From: Geodermatophilus nigrescens
Lineage (GTDB): Bacteria > Actinomycetota > Actinomycetes > Mycobacteriales > Geodermatophilaceae
DNA: 64,000 nucleotides
NCBI RefSeq assembly: GCF_900129495.1
Contig: NZ_FQVX01000004.1
Span: forward strand, 62,001 to 126,000
Direction: 5' to 3'
In this document: piece after piece, positions 49,983-58,334 of the stretch
Layout: every line of letters starts with the position of its first letter
Position numbering within the stretch: position 1 is the first letter of the stretch
Notes under the pieces: generated by a model
The model's database searches: none
Told to the model about the DNA's origin: nothing
Seen by the model: the letters and a program-made list of their open reading frames with translations, nothing else
Translations under genes and position numbers: made by a program

Positions 49983-51515
49983 GTGACCGGGAGCGTGGTC
50001 AGGCGCGTCGTCGGGAGCCGCTACGAGCTGCTGGGCCTGATCGCCACCGGCGGCATGGGCCAGGTCTGGCACGGCCGCGACGCCCTGCTCGACCGGCCGG
50101 TCGCGGTGAAGCTGCTGCGCGGTGAGTACAGCGGCGACGCCACCATCCGCAGCCGCTTCCGCACCGAGGCCCGGCTGGCGGGCAGGCTCGCGCACCGCAA
50201 CATCGCCGCGCTGTTCGACTACGGCGAGGAGGTGTCCGACGCCGGCGAGGTCTGCGCCCACCTGGTGATGGAGCTGGTCGACGGCGAGTCGCTGTCGTCG
50301 CTGCTGGCCCGCGAGGGGCGGCTGCCGTCCGGGCGGGTGCTCGACCTGGTGGGCCAGACCGCCGCGGGCCTCGGCGCCGCGCACGCCGCCGGGGTGGTGC
50401 ACCGCGACGTCAAGCCCGGCAACCTGCTCGTCGGCCGCGACGGCGTCGTGCGGATCACCGACTTCGGCGTCGCCTGGTCGGCGGGCAGCGCGCCGCTCAC
50501 CGGCACCGGGCAGGTGGTCGGCACCGCGCACTACCTGGCGCCCGAGCAGGCCGCCGGCGGCAAGGCGGGCCCGGCCAGCGACGTCTACGCGCTCGGCATG
50601 GTGGCCTGGGAGTGCCTGGCCGGGCACCGCGCCTTCGAGGGCGACAACCCGGTGCAGATCGCCCTCCGGCAGCTGCGCGAGGACCCGCCACCGCTGCCCG
50701 CCGACGTGCCCGGGCCGGTGCGCGACCTGGTGGCGCGGATGCTGGCCAAGGACCCCGCCGGGCGGCCCGCCGACGGCGCGGAGCTGGCCGCCGTGGTGGA
50801 GACCGTGCGCGCCGGGCGGCCGCTGCCGCCGGCCCCGCCGCCCGGGACGGCGCCGCTGCCCCTGCCCCTGGGCTTCGTCGCGCCGACGCCCCCGCCTCCT
50901 CCGCCCCGCCGCCGTGCGGTGCGCGCGCTCGCGGTGGCCGGCACGCTCGCCGCGGGTGCCGTCCTCGGGATCGGCGCCCTGCAGCTGGCCGCCCCGGGCA
51001 CCGGCACGCCGCCGGCCGCGGTCGCGGACGCCGCGCCGGCGGGGGTCGACGTCCGCCGCGACGCCCTGGCCGGTCGGCCCGCCGACGAGGTCGAGGACGA
51101 GCTGGTCGCCGCCGGGTTGCGGGTCACCCGGGTGACGCAGGACGACGCCGCGACGGCGGCCGGCACCGTGCTGGCGGTGACGCCGGTCGGCGCGCTCGCG
51201 GCGGGCGACCTGGTGACCCTCACCGTGGCGGTCGCGCCGCCCGCGCCGTCGTCGGCTCCCGCCCCGGTGCCCGCTCCCGCGCCGACGCCGGTGACGGTGA
51301 CCGTCCCGGTACCGGTGGAGGTCCCCGTCCCGGTACCCGCTCCCGGCTGGGAGGCCCCGCCGGTCGCGGAGCAGCCGCAGCCGCCGGCGGAGGTCCCCCC
51401 GGCCCCCGCGGCGCCCGAGGGGCCGGGCGACGGCCCCGGGAACGGTCAGGGCAACGGCAACGGCAACGCGGGCGGGAACGGTGGCGGGAACGGCAACGGC
51501 CGCGGCCGGGGATGA
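49983..51515 (+). CDS. PknA-like membrane Ser/Thr kinase (second of tandem pair)
   Basis: 510 residues from GTG 49983, 15 bases after the first kinase, so probably co-transcribed. Kinase motifs intact: ATGGMGQVW, VAVKLLRGEY, HRDVKPGN, ITDFGVAWSAGS. The activation loop reads PLTGTGQVVGTAHYLAPEQ, so one Thr-Arg of the paralogue is lost. One membrane helix (about 315-335) precedes a shortened PASTA-like unit (about 355-420), a Val/Pro-rich stretch and a Gly-Asn repeat tail (GNGQGNGNGNAGGNGG). The tail could be an extracellular spacer. Substrates unknown. Confidence 0.92.
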   Translation: MTGSVVRRVVGSRYELLGLIATGGMGQVWHGRDALLDRPVAVKLLRGEYSGDATIRSRFRTEARLAGRLAHRNIAALFDYGEEVSDAGEVCAHLVMELVDGESLSSLLAREGRLPSGRVLDLVGQTAAGLGAAHAAGVVHRDVKPGNLLVGRDGVVRITDFGVAWSAGSAPLTGTGQVVGTAHYLAPEQAAGGKAGPASDVYALGMVAWECLAGHRAFEGDNPVQIALRQLREDPPPLPADVPGPVRDLVARMLAKDPAGRPADGAELAAVVETVRAGRPLPPAPPPGTAPLPLPLGFVAPTPPPPPPRRRAVRALAVAGTLAAGAVLGIGALQLAAPGTGTPPAAVADAAPAGVDVRRDALAGRPADEVEDELVAAGLRVTRVTQDDAATAAGTVLAVTPVGALAAGDLVTLTVAVAPPAPSSAPAPVPAPAPTPVTVTVPVPVEVPVPVPAPGWEAPPVAEQPQPPAEVPPAPAAPEGPGDGPGNGQGNGNGNAGGNGGGNGNGRGRG

Positions 51516-51548
51516 CCCGGCCGCGGCCGCGAGGAGCGGATGAGGCGC

Positions 51549-52397
51549 TCAGCGCGCCCGGCGGTGCGGCGCCAGCCAGACCCCGACGGCGAGGGCCCCG
51601 AGCGCGGCGGTGAGCAGGAAGCCGCGGTCGGAGTCGACGCGCGGCAGGGCGATGAGCACCCAGAACACCGCCAGCCCGGCGAGGCCGCCGAGCGCCAGCT
51701 TGTCGGCGACGGCGGGGGAGAGCCGGCCGCCGGGGAGCAGGCTCGCGGCCAGGCCGACGACGCCGGCCAGCGCGGCGAGCGTCGCGAAGCCCGACCACAG
51801 CGGCAGGTCGGCCCAGAGCACCTGACCGCCCAGGCGCAGCGCCAGGCCGAGCTCGAGCAGCACGAGGCCGAGCAGGCCGAGCCCGGCGGTGACCAGGACG
51901 GCGCGGTCGCGCGGGGTGCGCGGCGCCTTGGGGGCCTTGGGGGCCTTGGGCGCCTTCTGCTGGACGGGCGCGGGGGCCGGGGCCGCCGCCGGCGGCGGGG
52001 GCGGCGGCGTGCCGAAGAAGGAGTCCAGTGGCCCGGTCGGCAGCGGGCCGTCGGCGGCCGGGGCCGGGGTCACCGGCGGGACGACGGCGGTCGGCGCGTC
52101 GCCGGCCAGGGGCTGGGCCACCGGCTGCGGCGCGGTGGTCGGGTAGGCCGGCGGCGGCAGCGGCATCGAGGGCGGCACCGAGGGCGGCACCGAGGGCGGC
52201 GCGGGGGCCGCGTGTGCCGGGGCGCCGGCGTGAGCGGGGACGTGGGCGGTGGCGTGGGCGGGGGCGGCGTGCGCGGCGGCGTGGGCCGGTGCGGCGTCGG
52301 GAGCGCCCGCGGCGGTGGCGCCGTGCGGGGCGTCGGCCTCCGTCGGTACGGCGATCTCCTGCGTGCGCGGGCCGGCCGGCGGCGTCGAGGCGGTCAC
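51549..52397 (-). CDS. Ala/Pro-rich membrane protein with four C-terminal helices
   Basis: 282 residues from GTG 52397 with AGGAAGGA upstream. The first ~150 residues are low complexity: His/Ala repeats (AHAAAHAAPAHATAHV), SVPP triplets, Pro runs, then a KAPKAPKAPKAP basic run. The remaining ~125 residues hold four hydrophobic helices (DRAVLVTAGLGLLGLVLLE, LWSGFATLAALAGVVGLAA, LGGLAGLAVFWVLIALP, LTAALGALAVGVWLAP). It resembles the small four-helix envelope proteins common in actinobacteria, but I cannot name a family. Convergent with the second kinase. Confidence 0.75.
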   Translation of the reverse strand: MTASTPPAGPRTQEIAVPTEADAPHGATAAGAPDAAPAHAAAHAAPAHATAHVPAHAGAPAHAAPAPPSVPPSVPPSMPLPPPAYPTTAPQPVAQPLAGDAPTAVVPPVTPAPAADGPLPTGPLDSFFGTPPPPPPAAAPAPAPVQQKAPKAPKAPKAPRTPRDRAVLVTAGLGLLGLVLLELGLALRLGGQVLWADLPLWSGFATLAALAGVVGLAASLLPGGRLSPAVADKLALGGLAGLAVFWVLIALPRVDSDRGFLLTAALGALAVGVWLAPHRRAR

Positions 52398-52550
52398 GGT
52401 CGTTCCTTCCTGCGGGGGGCGGGGCGGTCGGCGGCGGACCGGGTCGGGCCCTCCCCGCACGCTAACCGCGGCGGCGGGCGGGACCGCGCAGGTGCGGCGG
52501 CGGGTCCGGCCGTCGCGCCGCGGGTCCGCGTCACACCTAGGGTCGGGCGG

Positions 52551-53834
52551 GTGGTCACGCGCGCGGGCATCGTCGTCACCGGCACCGAGGTCCTCACCGG
52601 CCGCGTGACCGACCGCAACGGGCCGTGGCTCGCCGAGCAGCTCCGGCAGGCGGGCGTCGACGTCAGTGCCGTCCTCGTGGTCGGCGACCGGCCCGACGAC
52701 ATGCGCGGCGCGCTCTCCTACTTCGCCTCCGCGGGGGTCGACCTGGTCGTCACCTCCGGCGGGCTCGGGCCCACCGCCGACGACCTGACCGCCGCCGTCG
52801 TCGGCGAGGTGCAGGGCCGCCCGCTCGACGTCGACCCCGAGCTCGAGCAGCGGGTGGGCGCCGTCGTGGAGAAGCTGATGAGCCGCCGCGGCTGGCGCGC
52901 CGACCCCGAGGCGACGGCGGCCGGCGTCCGCAAGCAGGCGCAGGTGCCGGCCGGCGCCACGGTGCTCGAGCCGGTGGGCACCGCGCCCGGGCTGGTCGTC
53001 CCGCCGGCCGACGGCCGCGGCGGCCCCGTCGTCGTCGTGCTGCCCGGGCCGCCGTCGGAGCTGCAGGGCATGTGGCCGGCGGCGCTGGACGCCGCGCCGG
53101 TGCGCGCGGCCCTCGCCGGGGCCGCGGAGCTGCGGCAGGAGACGGTGCGGCTGTGGGGCACGCTCGAGGCGCAGCTGGCGGCCACCCTGCGCGAGCACGA
53201 CGACGAGCTCGCCGGCCTGGAGATCACCACCTGCCTGCGCGAGGGCGAGCTGGAGATCGTCACCCGGTACGCGCCCGGCGCCCAGCCCGCCTACGACCGG
53301 CTGGCCGCGGTGCTCGCCGAGGAGTACGCGGCGACGCTGTTCTCCACCGGGCCGACGCTCGACGACCTGGTCGCCGACGCGCTGCGGTCCCAGGGCCTGA
53401 CGATCGCCACCGCCGAGTCGTGCACCGGCGGGCTGCTGGTCGCGCGGCTGATCGAGCGGGCGGGCTCGTCGGCGTGGGTGCTCGGCGGGATCACCTCGTA
53501 CGCGAACTCGGCGAAGGAGCACCTGGTCGGGGTGCCGGCCGGGATGCTGGCGGAGTTCGGCGCGGTGAGCCCGCAGGTGGCGCTGGCGCTGGCCGAGGGG
53601 GCGCGGGAGCGGTTCGGCGCCGACGTCGGCGTCGGCATCACCGGCATCGCGGGGCCCGGCGGCGGGTCGCCGGACAAGCCGGTGGGCACGGTGCACCTGT
53701 GCGCGGTCGGCCCGTCGGGTCAGCAGGCCCGCTCGGTGCGGCTGCCCGGCTCCCGGACGGCGGTGCGCGAGCGCTCGGTGGTGCTCGCCCTGCACATGCT
53801 GCGGCAGCTGCTGCTCGGCGGCCCGCCCGCCTGA
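52551..53834 (+). CDS. cinA: competence/damage-inducible protein CinA (nicotinamide mononucleotide amidase/ADP-ribose pyrophosphatase type)
   Basis: 427 residues from GTG 52551. N-terminal MoaB/MogA-like domain (about 1-170): AGIVVTGTEVLTGRV, DRNGPWLAEQL, VTSGGLGPTADDLT, VLPGPPSELQGMW. C-terminal PncC-type amidase domain (about 265-425): TIATAESCTGGLLVARL, ITSYANSAKEHLVGV, FGAVSPQVALALAEGAR, GITGIAGPGGGSPDKPVGTV. It recycles NMN in other bacteria. TAGGGT (52538-52543) seven bases before GTG suggests leaderless expression. There is no recA next to it. Confidence 0.95.
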   Translation: MVTRAGIVVTGTEVLTGRVTDRNGPWLAEQLRQAGVDVSAVLVVGDRPDDMRGALSYFASAGVDLVVTSGGLGPTADDLTAAVVGEVQGRPLDVDPELEQRVGAVVEKLMSRRGWRADPEATAAGVRKQAQVPAGATVLEPVGTAPGLVVPPADGRGGPVVVVLPGPPSELQGMWPAALDAAPVRAALAGAAELRQETVRLWGTLEAQLAATLREHDDELAGLEITTCLREGELEIVTRYAPGAQPAYDRLAAVLAEEYAATLFSTGPTLDDLVADALRSQGLTIATAESCTGGLLVARLIERAGSSAWVLGGITSYANSAKEHLVGVPAGMLAEFGAVSPQVALALAEGARERFGADVGVGITGIAGPGGGSPDKPVGTVHLCAVGPSGQQARSVRLPGSRTAVRERSVVLALHMLRQLLLGGPPA

Positions 53835-53850
53835 CGTCCGGGAGGACCAC

Positions 53851-54246
53851 GTGACCACGCTGACCCTGCACGCGAGCGGGCCGGTCGCCCCGGCCGAGGC
53901 CTGGGAGCGCTACGCGGAGCCGGCCCGCTGGCCCACGTGGGCGCCGCAGATCCTCGGCGTCCAGGTGCCGGAGCCGCGGCTGCGGGCCGGGCTCGAGGGG
54001 CGGGTGCGCGGGCCGCTCGGGCTCACGCTGCCGTTCGTCGTCGAGGCGGTGGACGAGGCGGCGCGGCGGTGGGCGTGGACGGTGTCGGCCGGGCCGGTGC
54101 GGCTGCGCCTGCTGCACTGGGTGTCCGACGGCCCCGACGGCGGCAGCACCACCGGCCTGCGGGTCACCGGCCCGGCGCCCGTGGTGGTCGGCTACGCGCC
54201 GCTGGCCCAGCTGGCGATCGGCCGCCTGGTCCGCCTGCTGACCTGA
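53851..54246 (+). CDS. SRPBCC domain protein
   Basis: 131 residues from GTG 53851 with GGGAGGA upstream and 16 bases after cinA. It shows the polyketide-cyclase/dehydrase-like pattern LHASGPVAPAEAWERYAEP, WPTWAPQILGVQV, GLEGRVRGPLGLTLPFVVEAV, RWAWTVSAGPVRLRLLHWV and a short C-terminal helix QLAIGRLVRLL. It probably binds a hydrophobic ligand. Followed directly by an 8-bp minisatellite. Confidence 0.85.
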   Translation: MTTLTLHASGPVAPAEAWERYAEPARWPTWAPQILGVQVPEPRLRAGLEGRVRGPLGLTLPFVVEAVDEAARRWAWTVSAGPVRLRLLHWVSDGPDGGSTTGLRVTGPAPVVVGYAPLAQLAIGRLVRLLT

Positions 54247-54309
54247 CCCCGCCACCCCGCCACCCCGCCACCCCGCCACCCCGCCACCCCGCCACCCCGC
54301 CACCCCGCC
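54247..54309. repeat. 8-bp intergenic minisatellite (CCCCGCCA)
   Basis: Seven perfect head-to-tail copies of CCCCGCCA from the stop codon of the SRPBCC gene, then an eighth copy lacking its final A. It is non-coding and not dyad-symmetric, so neither a CRISPR nor a terminator. Confidence 0.95.
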
Positions 54310-54398
54310 CGCGCGTCCCCGGCCGCGCCCCTGACCGCGCTGCGTGCACACGGCGCGGTGCGGCGGCCCTCCGTGCCGCGGTACGTGCACACAGCGCC

Positions 54399-54412
54399 GT
54401 TCCACGTGGAAC
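54399..54412. other. candidate parS (ParB-binding) site 2
   Basis: GTTCCACGTGGAAC, identical to 31355-31368, here in the 209-bp intergenic region before the AidB-like gene, 44 bases upstream of its start. Confidence 0.78.
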
Positions 54413-54455
54413 GCCCGGTGTGAGCGGGGCGACACCGGGACGTACGGTGCCCGCC

Positions 54456-56084
54456 GTGGGCGCCACGCACGAGGTCACCAACCAGGTCCCGCCGCTCGCC
54501 GGGTACGACCCGGTCGCCGGGGACGCGGCCCTCGCCGAGGCCTGCGTCCGGCACGCCGACGAGGCGACCCTGGCCTCGCTCGCGGACCTCGGGCGGCTGG
54601 CCGGCAGCGAGCAGGCGCGCGAGTGGGGGCGGCTGGCCGACGAGAACCGCCCCGTCCTGCGCACCCACGACCGCTACGGGCACCGGGTCGACGAGGTCGA
54701 GTTCCACCCCGCCTGGCACGAGCTGATGCGGACGGCGTTCGCGCACGGGCTGGCCGGCGCGCCGTGGGCGGCGGCAGAGGCCGGGAACCGGCACGCCCAC
54801 GTCCGCCGCGCCGTCGGCTACCTCGCCTGGACGCAGGTCGAGGCCGGCCACGGCTGCCCGGTGACGATGACCTACGCCGCCGTCCCCGCGCTGCGGGCCG
54901 CCCCGGAGCTCGCCGCCCGCTACGGGCCCGGCCTCACCGGCACCGGCTACGCCTTCGGCCTCACCGACCCCGCCGCCAAGCCCGGCCTCGTCGCCGGCAT
55001 GGGCATGACCGAGAAGCAGGGCGGCTCCGACGTCCGCAGCAACACCACCCGCGCGGTCGCGGCCGGCGACGGCACCTACGCGCTCACCGGGCACAAGTGG
55101 TTCACCAGCGCCCCGATGAGCGACCTGTTCCTCGTCCTGGCCCGGCTCGACGAGGGCGTGTCCTGCTTCCTCGTGCCGCGGGTGCTGCCCGACGGCAGCC
55201 GCAACGTGTTCCGCCTGCAGCGCCTCAAGGACAAGCTCGGCGACCGCGCCAACGCCTCCAGCGAGGTCGAGTTCGACGGCACCACCGGCTGGCTGGTCGG
55301 CGACCCCGGCCGCGGCGTCCCGACGATCCTCGAGATGGTCAACGCCACCCGGCTCGACTGCGTCATCGGCTCGGCGGCCACCGTCCGCGCCGCGCTCACC
55401 CAGGCGCTGCACCACGCCCGCCACCGCCGGGCCTTCGGCGCCCTGCTCGCCGACCAGCCGCTCATGCAGAACGTGCTCGCCGACCTCGCCGTCGAGAGCG
55501 AGGCCGCCACCGCACTGGCCGTCCGGCTGGCCGCGGCCGTCGACGGCGGGGAGACGGCGTTCCTCCGGCTGGCGGGCGCGGCGGCGAAGTTCCTCGTCTG
55601 CAAGCGCACCCCCGCCGTCGTCGGCGAGGCGATGGAGGTCCTCGGCGGCAACGGCTACGTCGAGGACTCCGGCCTCCCGCGGCTCTACCGCCAGGCGCCG
55701 CTCAACAGCATCTGGGAGGGCTCGGGCAACGTCATCGCCCTCGACGTCCTCCGCGCGCTCGGCCGCTCGGGCGAGGCGCTGGCCGCCGTCACCGCCGAGC
55801 TCGAGCTCGCCCGCGGCGCGGACCCCCGCTACGACGACGCGCTCAAGCGGCTGGCCGCCGAGCTGGGCGACCCCGGCGCGCTGCCGCTGCGGGCGCGCCG
55901 CATCGCGGGCCTGCTGGCCCTGTGCCTGCAGGGGTCGCTGCTGCTGCGCCACGGCCCGACGGAGGTCGCGCACGCCTTCTGCGCCAGCCGGCTGGGCGGC
56001 GACTGGGGCAGCGTGCTCGGGACGCTGCCCCACGACACGCCCGTGGGCGCGCTCGTCGAACGTTCAACGATCGCCCCTGTCTGA
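54456..56084 (+). CDS. aidB: acyl-CoA dehydrogenase family protein, AidB type
   Basis: 542 residues from GTG 54456; E. coli AidB is 541. AidB landmarks: NQVPPLAGYDP at the start, EFHPAWHELM, HGCPVTMTYAAVPAL, GMGMTEKQGGSDVRSNTT, ALTGHKWFTSAPMSDLFLVLA, RLKDKLGDRANASSEVEF, HRRAFGALLADQPLMQNVLADL, EVLGGNGYVEDSGLPRLYRQAPLNSIWEGSGNV (landmarks GGNGYVE and SIWEGSGN). AidB is an FAD protein induced by alkylating agents that binds DNA. TACGGT (54443-54448) seven bases before GTG suggests leaderless expression. Confidence 0.93.
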   Translation: MGATHEVTNQVPPLAGYDPVAGDAALAEACVRHADEATLASLADLGRLAGSEQAREWGRLADENRPVLRTHDRYGHRVDEVEFHPAWHELMRTAFAHGLAGAPWAAAEAGNRHAHVRRAVGYLAWTQVEAGHGCPVTMTYAAVPALRAAPELAARYGPGLTGTGYAFGLTDPAAKPGLVAGMGMTEKQGGSDVRSNTTRAVAAGDGTYALTGHKWFTSAPMSDLFLVLARLDEGVSCFLVPRVLPDGSRNVFRLQRLKDKLGDRANASSEVEFDGTTGWLVGDPGRGVPTILEMVNATRLDCVIGSAATVRAALTQALHHARHRRAFGALLADQPLMQNVLADLAVESEAATALAVRLAAAVDGGETAFLRLAGAAAKFLVCKRTPAVVGEAMEVLGGNGYVEDSGLPRLYRQAPLNSIWEGSGNVIALDVLRALGRSGEALAAVTAELELARGADPRYDDALKRLAAELGDPGALPLRARRIAGLLALCLQGSLLLRHGPTEVAHAFCASRLGGDWGSVLGTLPHDTPVGALVERSTIAPV

Positions 56085-56212
56085 GGAGGCATCGCTCCAC
56101 TACCCTCGGGTACGCGTCGCGCACGGACCGACTTCCCATCCCGTCCCGGTCCGTACCCGGGACACCCCCCAGGGGGCAGGACCCGGAGTGCGGCGGGGGG
56201 AGAGAGATCAGC

Positions 56213-58312
56213 GTGCACCAGTCCGACCACGCAGGCGCGGTGGCACCACCGGACCTGCTGGCCAGCGTCCCCGACGCGGTCTGCCACCTCGACCGCGAGT
56301 GGCGCTTCACCTGGGTGAACACCCCGCTCGAGGAGCTCCTCGGACGCCCCGCGCACGCCCTGCTCGGCCGGACGGCGCTCGCCTGCGTGCCCGACCTGCG
56401 CGGCTCGGAGTTCGAGGACCAGCTGCGCGGGCTGATGACCGACGGGCGGCCCCGCGTCTTCGAGTACCTCCACCGCCCCCGGGACCGCTGGTTCGAGGTG
56501 CGCGCCTCCGCCGACGCCACCGGCCTCGTCGTCTTCATCCGCGACGTCGACTCCCGGCACCGCGAGCAGGCCGCCCAGGCGCACGCCCTCCGGCAGACCG
56601 CCGCCGTCCTGGACGCGCTGCCCTCCCCCACCGTGCTGCTCGACGGCGGCGGCCGGATCCGCAGCGTCAACCGCGGCTGGTCGGCCAACGACGACCTGGT
56701 CCGCGCCGCCGGCTGGCAGGTGGCCGGCACCGGCGACGACTACCTGGCGCAGATCGCCCAGGGGCTGCCCCCGTCCGACCTCGCCCGCATCGCCGAGGGG
56801 CTCACCGAGCTGCGGGCCGCGCCGCCCGGCTCCACCGACCGCGTCTTCGCCTGCGACTACGCCCAGCAGCTGGCCGACGGCGACTCCTGGTGGCGCCTGC
56901 AGGCCGCGCGGGTCGACGACTCCGGCCAGCTCGTGGTCACGCACACCGACATCAGCGAGCGCGTCCGCGACCAGCACCGGCTGGCCTGGCAGGCGTCGCA
57001 CGACGACCTCACCGGCCTGCCCAACCGCGCCCGGCTGCTCGAGCTCATCGAGCAGGCCCTCGCCGACGACGACGGCCGCACCGCGCTGCTGTTCCTCGAC
57101 CTCGACGGCTTCAAGACCGTCAACGACTCCCTCGGTCACGAGGTCGGCGACGAGCTGCTGCGCCGGGTGGGCGCCCGCCTCGCCGGCCAGGTACGCCCCG
57201 GCGACGCCGTCGGCCGGCTCGGCGGCGACCAGTTCGTCGTCCTCGCCCGCTCCTGCGACACCCCCGAGGCCGCCTCGCTGGCCTTCCGGCTGCAGCGCTC
57301 CTTCGCCCGCCCGTTCACCGCCGCCGGGCTGACCGTGCCGGTGTCGGCGAGCATCGGCGTCGCCGTCGCCCAGCCGGGCCTGCGGCACGCCCACCAGCTG
57401 CTGAGCGACGCCGACGCCGCCGGCTACGCCGCGAAGGCCGCCGGCCGCGACCGCGTGCACCTGTTCTCCCCGGGCCTGCGCGACGCCGCCCGGTGGCGGA
57501 TGGACGTCGCCAACCGGCTGCGCGACGGCGCCCAGGACCAGTTCGTCGTCCACTACCAGCCGGTCGTGCGCCTGGACACCGGCGAGGTGGAGGGCGTGGA
57601 GGCGCTGCTGCGCTGGCAGCACCCCGAGCGCGGCCTGCTCGGCCCCGACGCGTTCCTCTCCGTCGCCGAGGAGACCGGCCAGCTCATCCCCATCACCCGC
57701 TGGCTGCTGCACGAGACCACCCGGCAGGCCGCGGAGTGGGCCGAGCAGGGCCTGGCGCTGCGCATGGCGGTCAACATCAGCGCCCGCCACTTCTCCGCGG
57801 AGACCCTGGTGCGCGACGTCCGCGCGGCCCTGCGCGACTCCGGCCTCGCCCCCGAGCAGCTGATGCTCGAGCTGACCGAGACCTGCGTCGCCGAGGACCC
57901 CACCCGCGCCGAGGACCAGCTCGCCGTCCTGCAGGGCTTCGGCGTCCGGGTCGCCATCGACGACTTCGGCACCGGCTGGTCCTCCCTCGCCCAGCTCATG
58001 GCGCTGCCCATCGGCACGCTCAAGATCGACCGGTCGCTGATCACCGCGGCCGAGCGGTTGGCCGCCGGCGGCACCGGCGCGGTGCTCGGCGCGATCGTCG
58101 AGCTGGCGCACACCCTCGGCATCCGCTCGGTGGCCGAGGGCGTGGAGACCGCCGACCACCTGCGGATGGTGCGCGAGGCCGGCTGCGACTCCGCCCAGGG
58201 CTACCTGCTCGCCCGCCCGATGGCCGCCCGCGACGTCGAGCGGTGGGCGAACCGGGTGTCCGACGGCGGCGGCGACTCCTGCGCGCTGGCCCTCGCCGGC
58301 CGCCTGGGCTGA
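56213..58312 (+). CDS. PAS-PAS-GGDEF(degenerate)-EAL cyclic-di-GMP protein
   Basis: 699 residues from GTG 56213 behind GGGGGGAGAGAGA. Two PAS-like domains (about residues 10-120 and 128-245) lead to a GGDEF domain (about 262-420) whose signature is GGDQF (GRLGGDQFVVLA), with an intact inhibitory I-site RPGD five residues upstream. The EAL domain (about 440-690) keeps its catalytic residues: EGVEALLRWQHP, NISARHF, LMLELTE, IDDFGTGWSS, LKIDRS, EGVETADH, GCDSAQGYLLARPM. It is therefore probably a phosphodiesterase with a degenerate cyclase as sensor. No membrane helices. Confidence 0.93.
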   Translation: MHQSDHAGAVAPPDLLASVPDAVCHLDREWRFTWVNTPLEELLGRPAHALLGRTALACVPDLRGSEFEDQLRGLMTDGRPRVFEYLHRPRDRWFEVRASADATGLVVFIRDVDSRHREQAAQAHALRQTAAVLDALPSPTVLLDGGGRIRSVNRGWSANDDLVRAAGWQVAGTGDDYLAQIAQGLPPSDLARIAEGLTELRAAPPGSTDRVFACDYAQQLADGDSWWRLQAARVDDSGQLVVTHTDISERVRDQHRLAWQASHDDLTGLPNRARLLELIEQALADDDGRTALLFLDLDGFKTVNDSLGHEVGDELLRRVGARLAGQVRPGDAVGRLGGDQFVVLARSCDTPEAASLAFRLQRSFARPFTAAGLTVPVSASIGVAVAQPGLRHAHQLLSDADAAGYAAKAAGRDRVHLFSPGLRDAARWRMDVANRLRDGAQDQFVVHYQPVVRLDTGEVEGVEALLRWQHPERGLLGPDAFLSVAEETGQLIPITRWLLHETTRQAAEWAEQGLALRMAVNISARHFSAETLVRDVRAALRDSGLAPEQLMLELTETCVAEDPTRAEDQLAVLQGFGVRVAIDDFGTGWSSLAQLMALPIGTLKIDRSLITAAERLAAGGTGAVLGAIVELAHTLGIRSVAEGVETADHLRMVREAGCDSAQGYLLARPMAARDVERWANRVSDGGGDSCALALAGRLG

Positions 58313-58334
58313 GGCCGCGGGGGAGCGGGCGCGC

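Noticed and set aside
44603..51515. A new iron-linked kinase system as one operon
   Set aside because: A 203-base gap separates efeB from the kinases and no shared regulatory site was seen; recorded only as an adjacency.
54247..54309. CRISPR array
   Set aside because: The 8-bp units are contiguous with no spacers; it is a minisatellite. The 16-bp array at 63681 is likewise contiguous.
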